Shown here piece after piece: positions 52,700 to 60,965 of a DNA stretch of 63,437 bases. Both the position numbers and the translations under genes were made by a program. The stretch lies in the NCBI GenBank assembly GCA_944386755.1, contig CALXCF010000008.1:1-63437 (forward strand). The letters run 5' to 3'. The notes below the pieces were generated by a model. It made no database searches and was not told the DNA's origin. It saw nothing but the letters and a program-made list of their open reading frames with translations. The stretch's first letter is position 1, and the number at the start of each line of letters is the position of its first letter. This DNA is from an uncultured Clostridia bacterium. Lineage in GTDB: Bacteria > Bacillota > Clostridia > TANB77 > CAG-508.

Positions 52700-55375
52700 A
52701 TGGAGAGCAAATTTAATCCAAAAGATTTTGAAGACAAACTATATAAAGAATGGGAGGAAAAAGGTTATTTTAAACCTAGCATGGATAAAACAAAAGAAAG
52801 TTTTTGTATAATGATGCCACCACCAAATGTAACAGGAAAACTTCACATGGGGCATGCATTAGATGATACAATACAAGATATTTTAATAAGATATAAAAGA
52901 ATGCAAGGATTCAATACTTTATGGCTTCCAGGAACAGACCATTCATCAATATCAACAGAAATGAAAGTTGTTCAAAAATTAAAAGATGAAGGAAAGACAA
53001 AACAAGACCTAGGAAGAGAAAAATTCTTAGAAGAAGCATGGGCATGGACAAAACTTTATGGTGGTACAATTGAAAACCAACAAAGAAAACTAGGTTGTTC
53101 ATGTGATTGGGATAGAAGAAGATTTACACTTGATGAAGGATTATCAGATGCTGTATTAGAAGAATTTGTTAATTTATATAATGATGGATATATATATAAA
53201 GGAACAAGAATGGTAAACTGGTGTCCTAATTGTAATACAGCCATTTCAGATGCAGAAGTTGAATATAAAGAGGAAGATTCTCATTTATGGCATTTAAGAT
53301 ATAAATTAAAAGATGAAGATAGATATGTAGAAGTTGCAACAACAAGACCAGAAACAATGCTTGGAGATACAGCAGTTGCTGTTCATCCAGAGGATGAAAG
53401 ATACAAAGATATTGTAGGAAAGACTTGTATATTGCCAATAGTAAATAGAGAAATTCCAATAATTGCAGATGAATTTGTAGAAAAAGAATTTGGAACAGGA
53501 TGTGTTAAAATTACACCATCTCATGACCCTAATGACTATCAAGCAGGATTAAAACATAATTTAGAGTTTATAGAAGTATTTGATAATAAAACAATTATGG
53601 GTGATTTAATGCCAGAAGTTAAAGGAATGACAGCATTAGATGCCAGACCTATAGTTGTAGAAAAATTAAAAGAACTAGGAGCATTAGTATCAATAGAAGA
53701 ATATACTCATAATGTTGGAAAATGTGAAAGATGTAAAACAACAATTGAACCAAGAGTTTCAGAGCAATGGTTTGTAAAAATGGAAGAACTTGCAAAACCA
53801 GCATTAGAAGCAGTTAGAAATGGAGATGTAAAATTTGTTCCAAAAAGATATGAAAAAACATATTTTAATTGGTTAGAAAATATTCAAGATTGGTGTATTT
53901 CTAGACAACTTTGGTGGGGACATCAAATACCTGCATACTATTGTGATGAATGTGGACACATAAATGTTGCAAAAACAAAACCAGAAAAATGTGAAAAATG
54001 TGGAGCTACTCAATTACATCAAGACCCAGATACATTAGACACATGGTTTAGTTCAGCATTATGGCCATTTTCAACACTTGGATGGCCAAATAAAGAATCA
54101 GAAGATTTAAAAACATTTTATCCTACAAATGTATTAGTAACAGGATATGACATCATATTCTTCTGGGTAGCTAGAATGGTATTTTCAGGATTATATGCAA
54201 TGAAAGAAAAACCATTTAGTGATGTATTAATACATGGAATAGTACGTGACAGTCAAGGAAGAAAAATGTCAAAAACATTAGGTAATGGTGTAGACCCAAT
54301 AGAAGTAATAGATGAATATGGAGCAGATAGCTTGAGATTTTCAGTATTATCAGGAACTACAATGGGAAATGACATAAGATACATGCCAGAAAAATTAGAA
54401 CAAGCATCAAATTTTGCAAATAAGATGTGGAATGCAGCTAAATTCATTATAATGAACATGCCAGAAAAAGAAAAACTAATCAAATTTAGAGAAGAATATT
54501 ATAATGAAAAAGAAAATTCATATAAAGAAGGTTCATTAAAATTAGAAGATAAATGGATTATCAACAAAACAAATAAATTAGTTTCAGAAATAACAACAAA
54601 TATTAACAATTACGACTTAGGAATAGCAATAGACAAATTATATAGCTTTATTTGGAATGAATTTTGTGATTGGTATATCGAATTTGCAAAAATATCTTTA
54701 TACAATGGAGCAGATGAAGATAAAGTAAGAACTGCATATGTTTTAAATGAAGTATTTAGAACTTGTTTAAAACTATTGCATCCATTTATGCCATTTGTTA
54801 CATCAGAAATTTATAATGACTTAGTAAATTATGACGGAAAAGATTTGATGGTATCTGAATGGCCAAAAGCAAAAAGTGAAGTTGGTAAATTTGAATATGA
54901 TTTTGAAGAAGAAATAATCGAAAAAATAAAAGAAATAATAGTAGAAATCAGAAATGTTAGAAGTACAAAAAACATACATCCAAGTAAAAAAGCTGAATTA
55001 ATCTTAGTAACAAATAGATATCAAGATGAATTAAAACAAGCAGAAGGAATATTGCTAAAATTAGGATTTGCAGATTCAGTGAAAATTCAAGATAATAGTA
55101 GTAATATTTCAGAAAACAGTATTCATATAGTAACAGACGGAATTGAAGTATTTATTCCATTAGAAGGCTTAATAGATTTAGAAGAAGAAAAGAAAAGAAT
55201 TGAACAAGAAAGAAAAAGGCTACAATCTGAAATTGAAAGATGTGAAAAAATGCTATCAAATCCGGGATTTATGAATAAAGCACCACAAGCAAAAATTGAT
55301 GAAGAAAAAGAAAAATTAGCTAAATATAAAGAGATGCTAAGTGCATTGGGGACGGCCCCAAATTGCACAAAATGA
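52700..55375 (+). CDS. valS: Valyl-tRNA synthetase
   Basis: An 891-residue class I synthetase. NVTGKLHMGHALDD holds the HIGH motif (about 46-49), RKMSKTLGNGVDP the KMSKS motif (about 522), with the editing domain (ATTRPETMLGDTAVAVHP) between them. Zinc-type cysteine pairs occur in NWCPNCNTAISD and CDECGHINVA with CEKCGATQLH. The C-terminal coiled coil ends in GTAPNCTK, encoded by a type C repeat, so the last residues are repeat-derived. The ATG follows AAAGGAGGAAA. Confidence 0.98.
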   Translation: MESKFNPKDFEDKLYKEWEEKGYFKPSMDKTKESFCIMMPPPNVTGKLHMGHALDDTIQDILIRYKRMQGFNTLWLPGTDHSSISTEMKVVQKLKDEGKTKQDLGREKFLEEAWAWTKLYGGTIENQQRKLGCSCDWDRRRFTLDEGLSDAVLEEFVNLYNDGYIYKGTRMVNWCPNCNTAISDAEVEYKEEDSHLWHLRYKLKDEDRYVEVATTRPETMLGDTAVAVHPEDERYKDIVGKTCILPIVNREIPIIADEFVEKEFGTGCVKITPSHDPNDYQAGLKHNLEFIEVFDNKTIMGDLMPEVKGMTALDARPIVVEKLKELGALVSIEEYTHNVGKCERCKTTIEPRVSEQWFVKMEELAKPALEAVRNGDVKFVPKRYEKTYFNWLENIQDWCISRQLWWGHQIPAYYCDECGHINVAKTKPEKCEKCGATQLHQDPDTLDTWFSSALWPFSTLGWPNKESEDLKTFYPTNVLVTGYDIIFFWVARMVFSGLYAMKEKPFSDVLIHGIVRDSQGRKMSKTLGNGVDPIEVIDEYGADSLRFSVLSGTTMGNDIRYMPEKLEQASNFANKMWNAAKFIIMNMPEKEKLIKFREEYYNEKENSYKEGSLKLEDKWIINKTNKLVSEITTNINNYDLGIAIDKLYSFIWNEFCDWYIEFAKISLYNGADEDKVRTAYVLNEVFRTCLKLLHPFMPFVTSEIYNDLVNYDGKDLMVSEWPKAKSEVGKFEYDFEEEIIEKIKEIIVEIRNVRSTKNIHPSKKAELILVTNRYQDELKQAEGILLKLGFADSVKIQDNSSNISENSIHIVTDGIEVFIPLEGLIDLEEEKKRIEQERKRLQSEIERCEKMLSNPGFMNKAPQAKIDEEKEKLAKYKEMLSALGTAPNCTK

Positions 55376-55396
55376 TGCAATGGGGACAGGTTTAGA
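55341..55396. repeat. Type C repeat at the valS end (GTGCATTGGGGACGGCCCC)
   Basis: GTGCATTGGGGACGGCCCC, then a TTGCAC/ATGCAA arm and a GGGGACAGG half. An inverted counterpart lies at 56671-56724, on the other side of the transposase gene. Confidence 0.82.
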
Positions 55397-55448
55397 ACTA
55401 TAAGTTTTTTGCATTAAAACATCTGAATTATTAAAAACAAAATAGAAA

Positions 55449-55475
55449 CTGGCGCAATTAAGCGTCAGTTTTTTG
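55449..55475 (+). terminator. Rho-independent terminator after valS
   Basis: CTGGCGC pairs with GCGTCAG (one wobble) around AATTAA and is followed by TTTTTT. Confidence 0.8.
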
Positions 55476-55710
55476 AGTTATTTTTTAGGGTTAGTTCTCG
55501 TGAAATTTTAATAGTTACGGCCATCTTTTTTAATTCGAAATTTGCTTTTTCTTTTGTACATCCTCTAGTTATCATCATTCCAGCCCAAGCTTTCAGACCG
55601 CTTATGATTATTGAATAGAAAATGCTATCAGGTAGGTTGAAAAAATTTTTTATTTGACATTTTCGAGAACACTCCCAACATTGAAGATTACAATCATTTG
55701 GTAAATACAT
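55465..55710 (-). CDS. Small cysteine-motif protein of unknown function
   Basis: An 81-residue protein. The N terminus has C-x3-C-x2-C-x3-C (NCNLQCWECSRKCQ-like; the actual residues are DCNLQCWECSRKC), which could bind metal, and a further Cys in ITRGCTKEK. The ATG at 55710 lies six bases after GAAAGGAGAG on the minus strand, which supports a real gene. The family is not recognised. It faces the valS gene and lies between the two type C repeats. Confidence 0.62.
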   Translation of the reverse strand: MYLPNDCNLQCWECSRKCQIKNFFNLPDSIFYSIIISGLKAWAGMMITRGCTKEKANFELKKMAVTIKISRELTLKNNSKN

Positions 55711-55895
55711 ATAACTCTCCTTTCAGAAATACATTAATAAGTTTCATATAAATTATACATATGTTTAACATAAAAGTAAATAAATTCTAAATAAAAAATA
55801 TTTATTAATGCCAAAAAATGACAAGATTTTCAAATATAAAATGTTATAATAAAAAATATTTGAAAAACATGTATTAAAATAGGAGGTGAAAGATA

Positions 55896-56663
55896 ATAGC
55901 GAGGAGAGCAAGACGAAATATCAAATCACATTTTTTACATATAATAGTACAGGGAATTGAAAAACAATATATTTTTCAGAAAGAGATTTTCAAACAAAAA
56001 TATTTAAATTTAATTTATGAGAATTTAGAAGAATATAGTATTAAATTAATTGCATATACAATTATGGATAATCACGTACATTTATGTATCTATTATAATA
56101 ATATAGAAAAAGTTTCAAAATTTATGCATAAAATAAATTCTCATTTTGCTACATATTATAATTTGTTAGAACATCGAGCTGGTTATTTATTTCGAAATAG
56201 ATTTTACACTCAAGAAATTTTTGATAAACAACAACTATATAATGTTATTTCATATATTCACAATAATCCTTTAAAAGCAAATATGATTAGATATCTAGGA
56301 GAGTACAAGTATTCTTCATATAATCTATATAAGAATAAAGAAATAGATAAAAATATAATTTTATTAGTATTTGAAACATGTGATTACATGCCGATTTTCG
56401 ATTTTATACATAAAAACTATAACGAACTAACAGTTTTGGATATTAAAGAAGAAAAGGATTACAAAAAAATCTTAATAGAATTTTGTAATAAAAATAACAT
56501 TTCAATTAAATCAGTAAAATATGATAATGATTTACTAGAGATGATAATAAGAAAGTTAAAAGTTGAATGTGATTTAACAAATATAAAAATAGCAGAATTG
56601 TTAGGAATAAGTAGAAATAAAGTTGGGGAAATAGTTAAGATAATAAAGAATCAAAAATTTTAA
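55896..56663 (+). CDS. REP-associated Y1-type transposase (RAYT), ATA start
   Basis: A protein of about 255 residues in the Y1_Tnp family. The reading frame is open from 55890 and the product begins ARRARRNIKSHFLHIIVQG; the HUH motif is in YTIMDNHVHLCIYY, the catalytic tyrosine probably in AGYLFRNRFYTQ or ISYIHNNP. The C terminus has a helix-turn-helix (IAELLGISRNKVGEIV). No ATG, GTG or TTG precedes the conserved N terminus: an in-frame TGA at 55887 is followed by AAG ATA ATA GCG. AGGAGGTG (55881-55888) lies seven bases before ATA 55896, so ATA is the likely start. Inverted type C repeats on both sides fit a RAYT-REP relation. Confidence 0.85.
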   Translation: MARRARRNIKSHFLHIIVQGIEKQYIFQKEIFKQKYLNLIYENLEEYSIKLIAYTIMDNHVHLCIYYNNIEKVSKFMHKINSHFATYYNLLEHRAGYLFRNRFYTQEIFDKQQLYNVISYIHNNPLKANMIRYLGEYKYSSYNLYKNKEIDKNIILLVFETCDYMPIFDFIHKNYNELTVLDIKEEKDYKKILIEFCNKNNISIKSVKYDNDLLEMIIRKLKVECDLTNIKIAELLGISRNKVGEIVKIIKNQKF

Positions 56664-56670
56664 TGAAATA

Positions 56671-56724
56671 AGGCTGTCCCCATTGCACTTTTTCATGCAT
56701 TTCGAGGCCGTCCCCAATGCACTT
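56671..56724. repeat. Type C repeat after the transposase
   Basis: GGCTGTCCCCATTGCAC, a short loop, then GAGGCCGTCCCCAATGCAC. It is the inverted counterpart of the repeat at 55341. Confidence 0.82.
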
Positions 56725-56769
56725 GTCGAAAACTTCTTATGAATCGACAAAACTTCTTATTTTTTACTC

Positions 56770-56798
56770 TTGGAAAATAATGTAAATGGTGCTACAAT
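56770..56798 (+). promoter_or_regulatory. Promoter of the spoIIA operon
   Basis: TTGGAA (56770-56775), 17 bases, TACAAT (56793-56798). In Bacillus this operon uses SigH; here the best match is SigA-like and a clear SigH pattern was not found. Confidence 0.5.
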
Positions 56799-56825
56799 TT
56801 GAATAGAAAAACAAAGGAGGCAAAA

Positions 56826-57167
56826 ATGGAATCTAAATTTTATGAAAAGGACAAGCTATTGGTCTTTAAAATTTCAGATGAAATTGATGACCATAATGTT
56901 CAAAAGATAAGGGGGAAAGTTGATTATGAGATTGAGAGATATATGCCAAAAAGAATTATATTTGATTTTGATAGTGTTTCTTTCATGGATAGTGCGGGAA
57001 TAGGTCTAATGATAGGTAGATACAAATTTGCAACAATGCTTGGTGCAAAAGTTGAAATGATAAATGTGCAAGGTAATGTGAAAAGAATTTTTGAAATGAG
57101 TGGAATTTTAAGATTAATTCCTCTTATAAAAGATATAAGAGATATAAATGATATCAAAGTATCATAA
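56826..57167 (+). CDS. spoIIAA: Anti-sigma F factor antagonist
   Basis: A protein of about 113 residues with a STAS fold. The phosphorylated serine is in FMDSAGIGLMIG (about 57). It binds the anti-sigma factor and frees SigF in the forespore. ATG 56826 lies eight bases after AAAGGAGGC. The spoIIAA-spoIIAB-sigF order is conserved here. Confidence 0.95.
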   Translation: MESKFYEKDKLLVFKISDEIDDHNVQKIRGKVDYEIERYMPKRIIFDFDSVSFMDSAGIGLMIGRYKFATMLGAKVEMINVQGNVKRIFEMSGILRLIPLIKDIRDINDIKVS

Positions 57168-57231
57168 AATGTAACAATTTATTTTAATAATAATAAAAAT
57201 TTCATTTATACAGGTAGGAGGAGAAAAATAA

Positions 57232-57708
57232 ATGAAAGAAAAATTTGAAAATGAAATGAAACTTGAGTTTATAAGTAAGTCTAGTAATGAGGCATTTGCA
57301 AGGGTTGCAGTTGCGGCATTTGCAGCACAATTAGATCCAACAATTGAAGAGCTAGCAGATATAAAAACAGCGGTTTCTGAAGCTGTTACAAATAGTATTA
57401 TTCATGGTTATGAGGACAAACAAGGGATAATAAAAATAGTATGTAGGCTAAAAGAAAATGAGATTATAATAGAAATTTCAGATACAGGAAAAGGTATTGA
57501 AGATATTGAAGCTGCAAAAGAGCCATTATATACAACAAAACCAAACTTAGAAAGGTCTGGAATGGGATTTACTATAATAGAAAGTTTTATGGATAGCATG
57601 GAAATCGAATCAATAGTAGGATTAGGTACAAAAGTTACTATGTCTAAAAAGATTAAAGAAAAAGAAGAAAAAACAGAAGATGAATTTGGAATATTAGTAA
57701 ATGACTAA
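57232..57708 (+). CDS. spoIIAB: Anti-sigma F factor and SpoIIAA kinase
   Basis: A 158-residue GHKL-type kinase. The N box is [13 protein letters not shown] (about 48-60), the G boxes are DTGKGIED (about 84-91) and ERSGMGFTI (about 107-115). It holds SigF inactive and phosphorylates SpoIIAA. The C terminus carries an extra acidic tail of about 20 residues ([12 protein letters not shown]). The ATG follows AGGAGGAG. Confidence 0.96.
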   Translation: MKEKFENEMKLEFISKSSNEAFARVAVAAFAAQLDPTIEELADIKTAVSEAVTNSIIHGYEDKQGIIKIVCRLKENEIIIEISDTGKGIEDIEAAKEPLYTTKPNLERSGMGFTIIESFMDSMEIESIVGLGTKVTMSKKIKEKEEKTEDEFGILVND

Positions 57709-57747
57709 ATTTACTAATACAACAATACAAGAGGAGTACATTGATAT

Positions 57748-58482
57748 ATGTGTGAAGAAGATATACAAAAAATAGAGAAAGCCCAAAGTGGAGATAAAAA
57801 TGCTTTAGAAGAGTTAATTGAAGAAAACAATGGGCTTATATGGAGTATAGTAAAAAGATTTTATGGAAGAGGTCATGAACCAGAAGATTTATATCAAATT
57901 GGATGTTTAGGATTTATCAAGTCAATTAAAAGATTTAATACAGATTTTGAAGTCAAATTATCAACATATGCAGTTCCATATATGATAGGAGAAATAAAAA
58001 GATATATTAGAGATGATGGACCAGTAAAGGTTAGTAGAAGTATAAAGGATTTAGGAATAAAAATAAGAGAATTACAAAGAGAAAAAATGAATAAACAAGG
58101 AAAAGAACCTAAAATTCAGGAAATAGCAAAAGAGTTAGAAGTGAATTTAGACGATGTTATTTTAGCTATGGAAGCTACAAATTCTGTTGAATCAATTGAA
58201 GGTACAAAACATATAAATAATAAAGATGGAAAAAGTATAAGTTTATTAGATACATTGTCATCAGAAAAGAATGAAGAAGAAACAATTACAAATAAACTAG
58301 CAATAGGGCAGTTGTTAAAAGAATTAAAAGATAGAGAAAAAGAAATAATTTTATTGAGATATTACAAAGAAAAAACTCAAGCACAAGTTGCAAAAATTTT
58401 AGGAATTAGTCAAGTACAGGTTTCACGATTAGAAAGAAAAATATTAGAAAATATGAGAAGAAAAATGACAATGTCTCATTAG
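57748..58482 (+). CDS. sigF: RNA polymerase sigma-F factor
   Basis: A 244-residue sigma-70 family factor for early forespore transcription. Region 2 has DLYQIGCLGFIKSIKRFN and LSTYAVPYMIGEIKRYIRDD, region 3 VSRSIKDLG, and region 4 ILLRYYKEKTQAQVAKILGISQ. The last residues MTMSH are read from the edge of a type B repeat. The ATG at 57748 follows GAGGAG with a somewhat long gap. Confidence 0.96.
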   Translation: MCEEDIQKIEKAQSGDKNALEELIEENNGLIWSIVKRFYGRGHEPEDLYQIGCLGFIKSIKRFNTDFEVKLSTYAVPYMIGEIKRYIRDDGPVKVSRSIKDLGIKIRELQREKMNKQGKEPKIQEIAKELEVNLDDVILAMEATNSVESIEGTKHINNKDGKSISLLDTLSSEKNEEETITNKLAIGQLLKELKDREKEIILLRYYKEKTQAQVAKILGISQVQVSRLERKILENMRRKMTMSH

Positions 58483-58615
58483 AAATTTGCGAGGGATGTC
58501 GTGTTGGGGACGTTTCTCTTGCGACATTTATTATTTGAATAGTTCAAAATAATTTTTATGTATTTAATGTCGCAAGAGAAACGTCCCCAACACGACATCC
58601 CAAACGCGACATGAG
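58471..58615. repeat. Type B repeat pair: 35-base perfect inverted repeats
   Basis: The arm GGATGTCGTGTTGGGGACGT (58494 on, to about 58529) is repeated in perfect inversion at 58566-58600, with 36 A/T-rich bases between. Outer GTCTCAT and ACATGAGA remnants extend the symmetry. It separates sigF from spoIID. Confidence 0.88.
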
Positions 58616-58631
58616 AGGAGAAGATGAAATT

Positions 58632-59672
58632 ATGAAAAAAATTGCTATATATTTTCTAATGTTTATTTTTATTTGCTTTATCTTACCAGCACTTTTGACA
58701 AAAAATGATATAGCAACAAGCACATTAGATGAAGCAAATAACGAAGGGAAAAGTGAAACCAACCAAGAAAATCAAGAAGAAATCAACACACAATTTACAG
58801 AATATAATTATGAAAATTATGGAACAATAAAGTTATTACATGCTAAAACCGGAGAAGTAGAAGAAGTAAAATTAGATGATTATTTGTGTAATGTTGTGTC
58901 AGCAGAAATGCCAGCAGACTTTGAGTTGGAGGCATTAAAGGCACAAGCAATAGTTGCAAGAACTTATACTATATATAAAATACAAAATAAGAAACATGAT
59001 AATGCAGACATATGTGATGATTCAGCTTGTTGCCAGGCATGGATTTCAAAAGAAGATAGACTAAATAGATGGGATGAAAATTTAAGAGAAAGTAATTGGG
59101 AAAAAATTGAGCAATGTGTATATGGGACATCTGGAAAAATCATTACATATAATAATCAACCAATAAATGCATTTTTTCATTCAAATAGTGGTGGAACAAC
59201 AGAATTACCAGTAAATGTTTGGGGCGGAGGAAGTGACATGCCATATTTACAAGTTGTTGAAACATCTGGAGAAGATGCATATAGTCAATATGCTTCTGAA
59301 GTGCAATTAACTCAAGATGAGTTGTTAGCAAAATTAAAAGAAAAATATTCTGATATACAAATTGATTTTAATAATGATGAAGATATTAAAATATTGGAAT
59401 ATACAGATAGTAATAGAGTAAGAACTGTTAAGTTTGGAAATCATGAAATATCAGGTACAGAAGTAAGAAGTATTTTTGGATTAAGGTCAACGAATTTTGA
59501 AATAACTAAACAAGATGGGAATATAAAATTTGTTGTAAAAGGATATGGACATGGAGTTGGTATGAGTCAAACAGGTGCTGATAGTTTAGCAAAACAAGGA
59601 AGTAATTGTGAAGATATAATTCATCATTTTTATACTGGTGTAGAGATAAAAGAAGTAAATGATTTAAATTAA
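58632..59672 (+). CDS. spoIID: Stage II sporulation protein D
   Basis: A protein of about 346 residues with an N-terminal membrane anchor (about 2-24) and the SpoIID lytic transglycosylase domain: LDDYLCNVVSAEMPADFELEA (shown in part as VVSAEMPADFELEALKAQA), FHSNSGGTTE and GYGHGVGMSQTGADSLAKQG. It cuts septal peptidoglycan with SpoIIP during engulfment. ATG 58632 follows AGAGGAG at 11 bases; MRGED at 58611 has no ribosome site. Confidence 0.95.
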   Translation: MKKIAIYFLMFIFICFILPALLTKNDIATSTLDEANNEGKSETNQENQEEINTQFTEYNYENYGTIKLLHAKTGEVEEVKLDDYLCNVVSAEMPADFELEALKAQAIVARTYTIYKIQNKKHDNADICDDSACCQAWISKEDRLNRWDENLRESNWEKIEQCVYGTSGKIITYNNQPINAFFHSNSGGTTELPVNVWGGGSDMPYLQVVETSGEDAYSQYASEVQLTQDELLAKLKEKYSDIQIDFNNDEDIKILEYTDSNRVRTVKFGNHEISGTEVRSIFGLRSTNFEITKQDGNIKFVVKGYGHGVGMSQTGADSLAKQGSNCEDIIHHFYTGVEIKEVNDLN

Positions 59673-59752
59673 AAAATAAATTACAAAAATGTATATTCTT
59701 CTTAAAACAGGAAATACTTGTAATATATATAAGTATTTGAAAGGAGAATATT

Positions 59753-60601
59753 ATGGGAAGAAATAATAGAAGAATGAAAGAGATGTCTACAAGTGATAAA
59801 ATCATTTTATATTCTACAATAGGAGTGATTATATTAGCAGTTATAATTACAGGTTTATTCTTATACAGTAAAAAGTTAAATGATGAGGTAAGAAATAGTA
59901 CAATGAGTCTTGAAGATATGGCAAATTTAACAAACAATACTTCACAAGAAAGTGAAAGTGCAAGTACGGAGATAGGAAAATCAGTAGAAGAAGCTGAAAA
60001 TGAAATGAACAGTACAAATAGCACAAATAATACTAATAGTACAAATACTAGCAATAGCATAAATTCTAATACAACAAACACTAATAATAGTGTAAACAAT
60101 ACAAGTAATAGTAGTACAAATAATGCAAATACTACAAATACAGCTAATTCAGTAGCTACATCTACTGAAAATCAAGAAAATGAAACAAAAAAAGAATTGA
60201 GTTTTGAAAAACCAGTAGAAGGTGAGATTGTAAGAGAATATGCTAAAGACAGTCTAATTTATTCTGAAACATTACAAGAATGGACAACACATACTGGAAT
60301 AGATATAAAAGCTGATAAAACGACAGTAGTAAAAGCAGCAGAAGCAGGAACTATAAAATCTATAAAAAATGATCCAAGATACGGATTAACAATAGTGATA
60401 GAACATGATGACCAATATCAAACTATATATTCAAATTTATTGACTTCTGAATTTGTTGTTGAAGGAGAGAAAATTGAAAAAGGACAGGCAATAGGAACAG
60501 TTGGAAATACAGCAGTATTTGAAATTGCTGATGAGCCACATCTTCATTTCGAAATTTGGAAAGATTCTTTGCCAGTTGACCCAACTACTTTGATGAAATA
60601 A
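59753..60601 (+). CDS. spoIIQ: SpoIIQ-like M23 peptidase-domain protein
   Basis: A 282-residue protein with one membrane segment (about 20-42), an Asn/Thr/Ser-rich low-complexity linker (about 60-140) and an M23 (LytM) domain. HTGIDIKAD holds the first zinc ligands and HLHFEIWK the last, so unlike Bacillus SpoIIQ the metal site looks intact, as in clostridial SpoIIQ. It should join SpoIIIAH across the forespore membranes. Its place after spoIID supports the call. Confidence 0.9.
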   Translation: MGRNNRRMKEMSTSDKIILYSTIGVIILAVIITGLFLYSKKLNDEVRNSTMSLEDMANLTNNTSQESESASTEIGKSVEEAENEMNSTNSTNNTNSTNTSNSINSNTTNTNNSVNNTSNSSTNNANTTNTANSVATSTENQENETKKELSFEKPVEGEIVREYAKDSLIYSETLQEWTTHTGIDIKADKTTVVKAAEAGTIKSIKNDPRYGLTIVIEHDDQYQTIYSNLLTSEFVVEGEKIEKGQAIGTVGNTAVFEIADEPHLHFEIWKDSLPVDPTTLMK

Positions 60602-60604
60602 GAA

Positions 60605-60660
60605 AAGGGATTAAGGGAACGTTCTTTTAATCCCTTTTGCTGGGATTAGGTGACAGTCTT
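60605..60660. repeat. Type A repeat after spoIIQ
   Basis: AAGGGATTAAGGGAACGTTC, TTTTAATCCCTTTT and GGGATTAGGTGACAG; a diverged copy that can also act as a terminator hairpin. Confidence 0.7.
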
Positions 60661-60706
60661 TAAAAATTATTTCTAAGAATGTAATAAAAATGTAATATAA
60701 AAATTA

Positions 60707-60735
60707 TTGACTTAATTATTTGAAATGTATACAAT
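60707..60735 (+). promoter_or_regulatory. Promoter of the pilin/FGE-like gene
   Basis: TTGACT (60707-60712), 17 bases, TACAAT (60730-60735). Confidence 0.65.
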
Positions 60736-60965
60736 AGAGACATAATAATTAGGTCTATTTTTGTAAATAGGGAGAAAGAACATTGAAGAGTTCATATTTT
60801 TGTCTAAAGTAATTAGTAATGAATATTATTTACAGAAATGGGAATAATTATATATAAAAAATAAATGCAGATTTTTCTTATACAATAATACTTATTTTAT
60901 TAAAGATAATAAAGTTAATAAAAATTTGAAAATATATTAATCAACAAAAGAAGGAGGAATTTAAG
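60736..60965 (+). other. Long untranslated leader of the pilin/FGE-like gene
   Basis: About 220 bases lie between the promoter and the gene. The only coding-like element is a nine-codon frame starting TTG near 60784 after AGGGAGAAAG. Otherwise it is A/T-rich with no clear fold. Confidence 0.45.

Noticed and set aside
56740..56825. SigH promoter for the spoIIA operon
   Set aside because: TGGAAAAT and TTGAAT are present but too far apart for the SigH pattern; a SigA-type promoter fits better.
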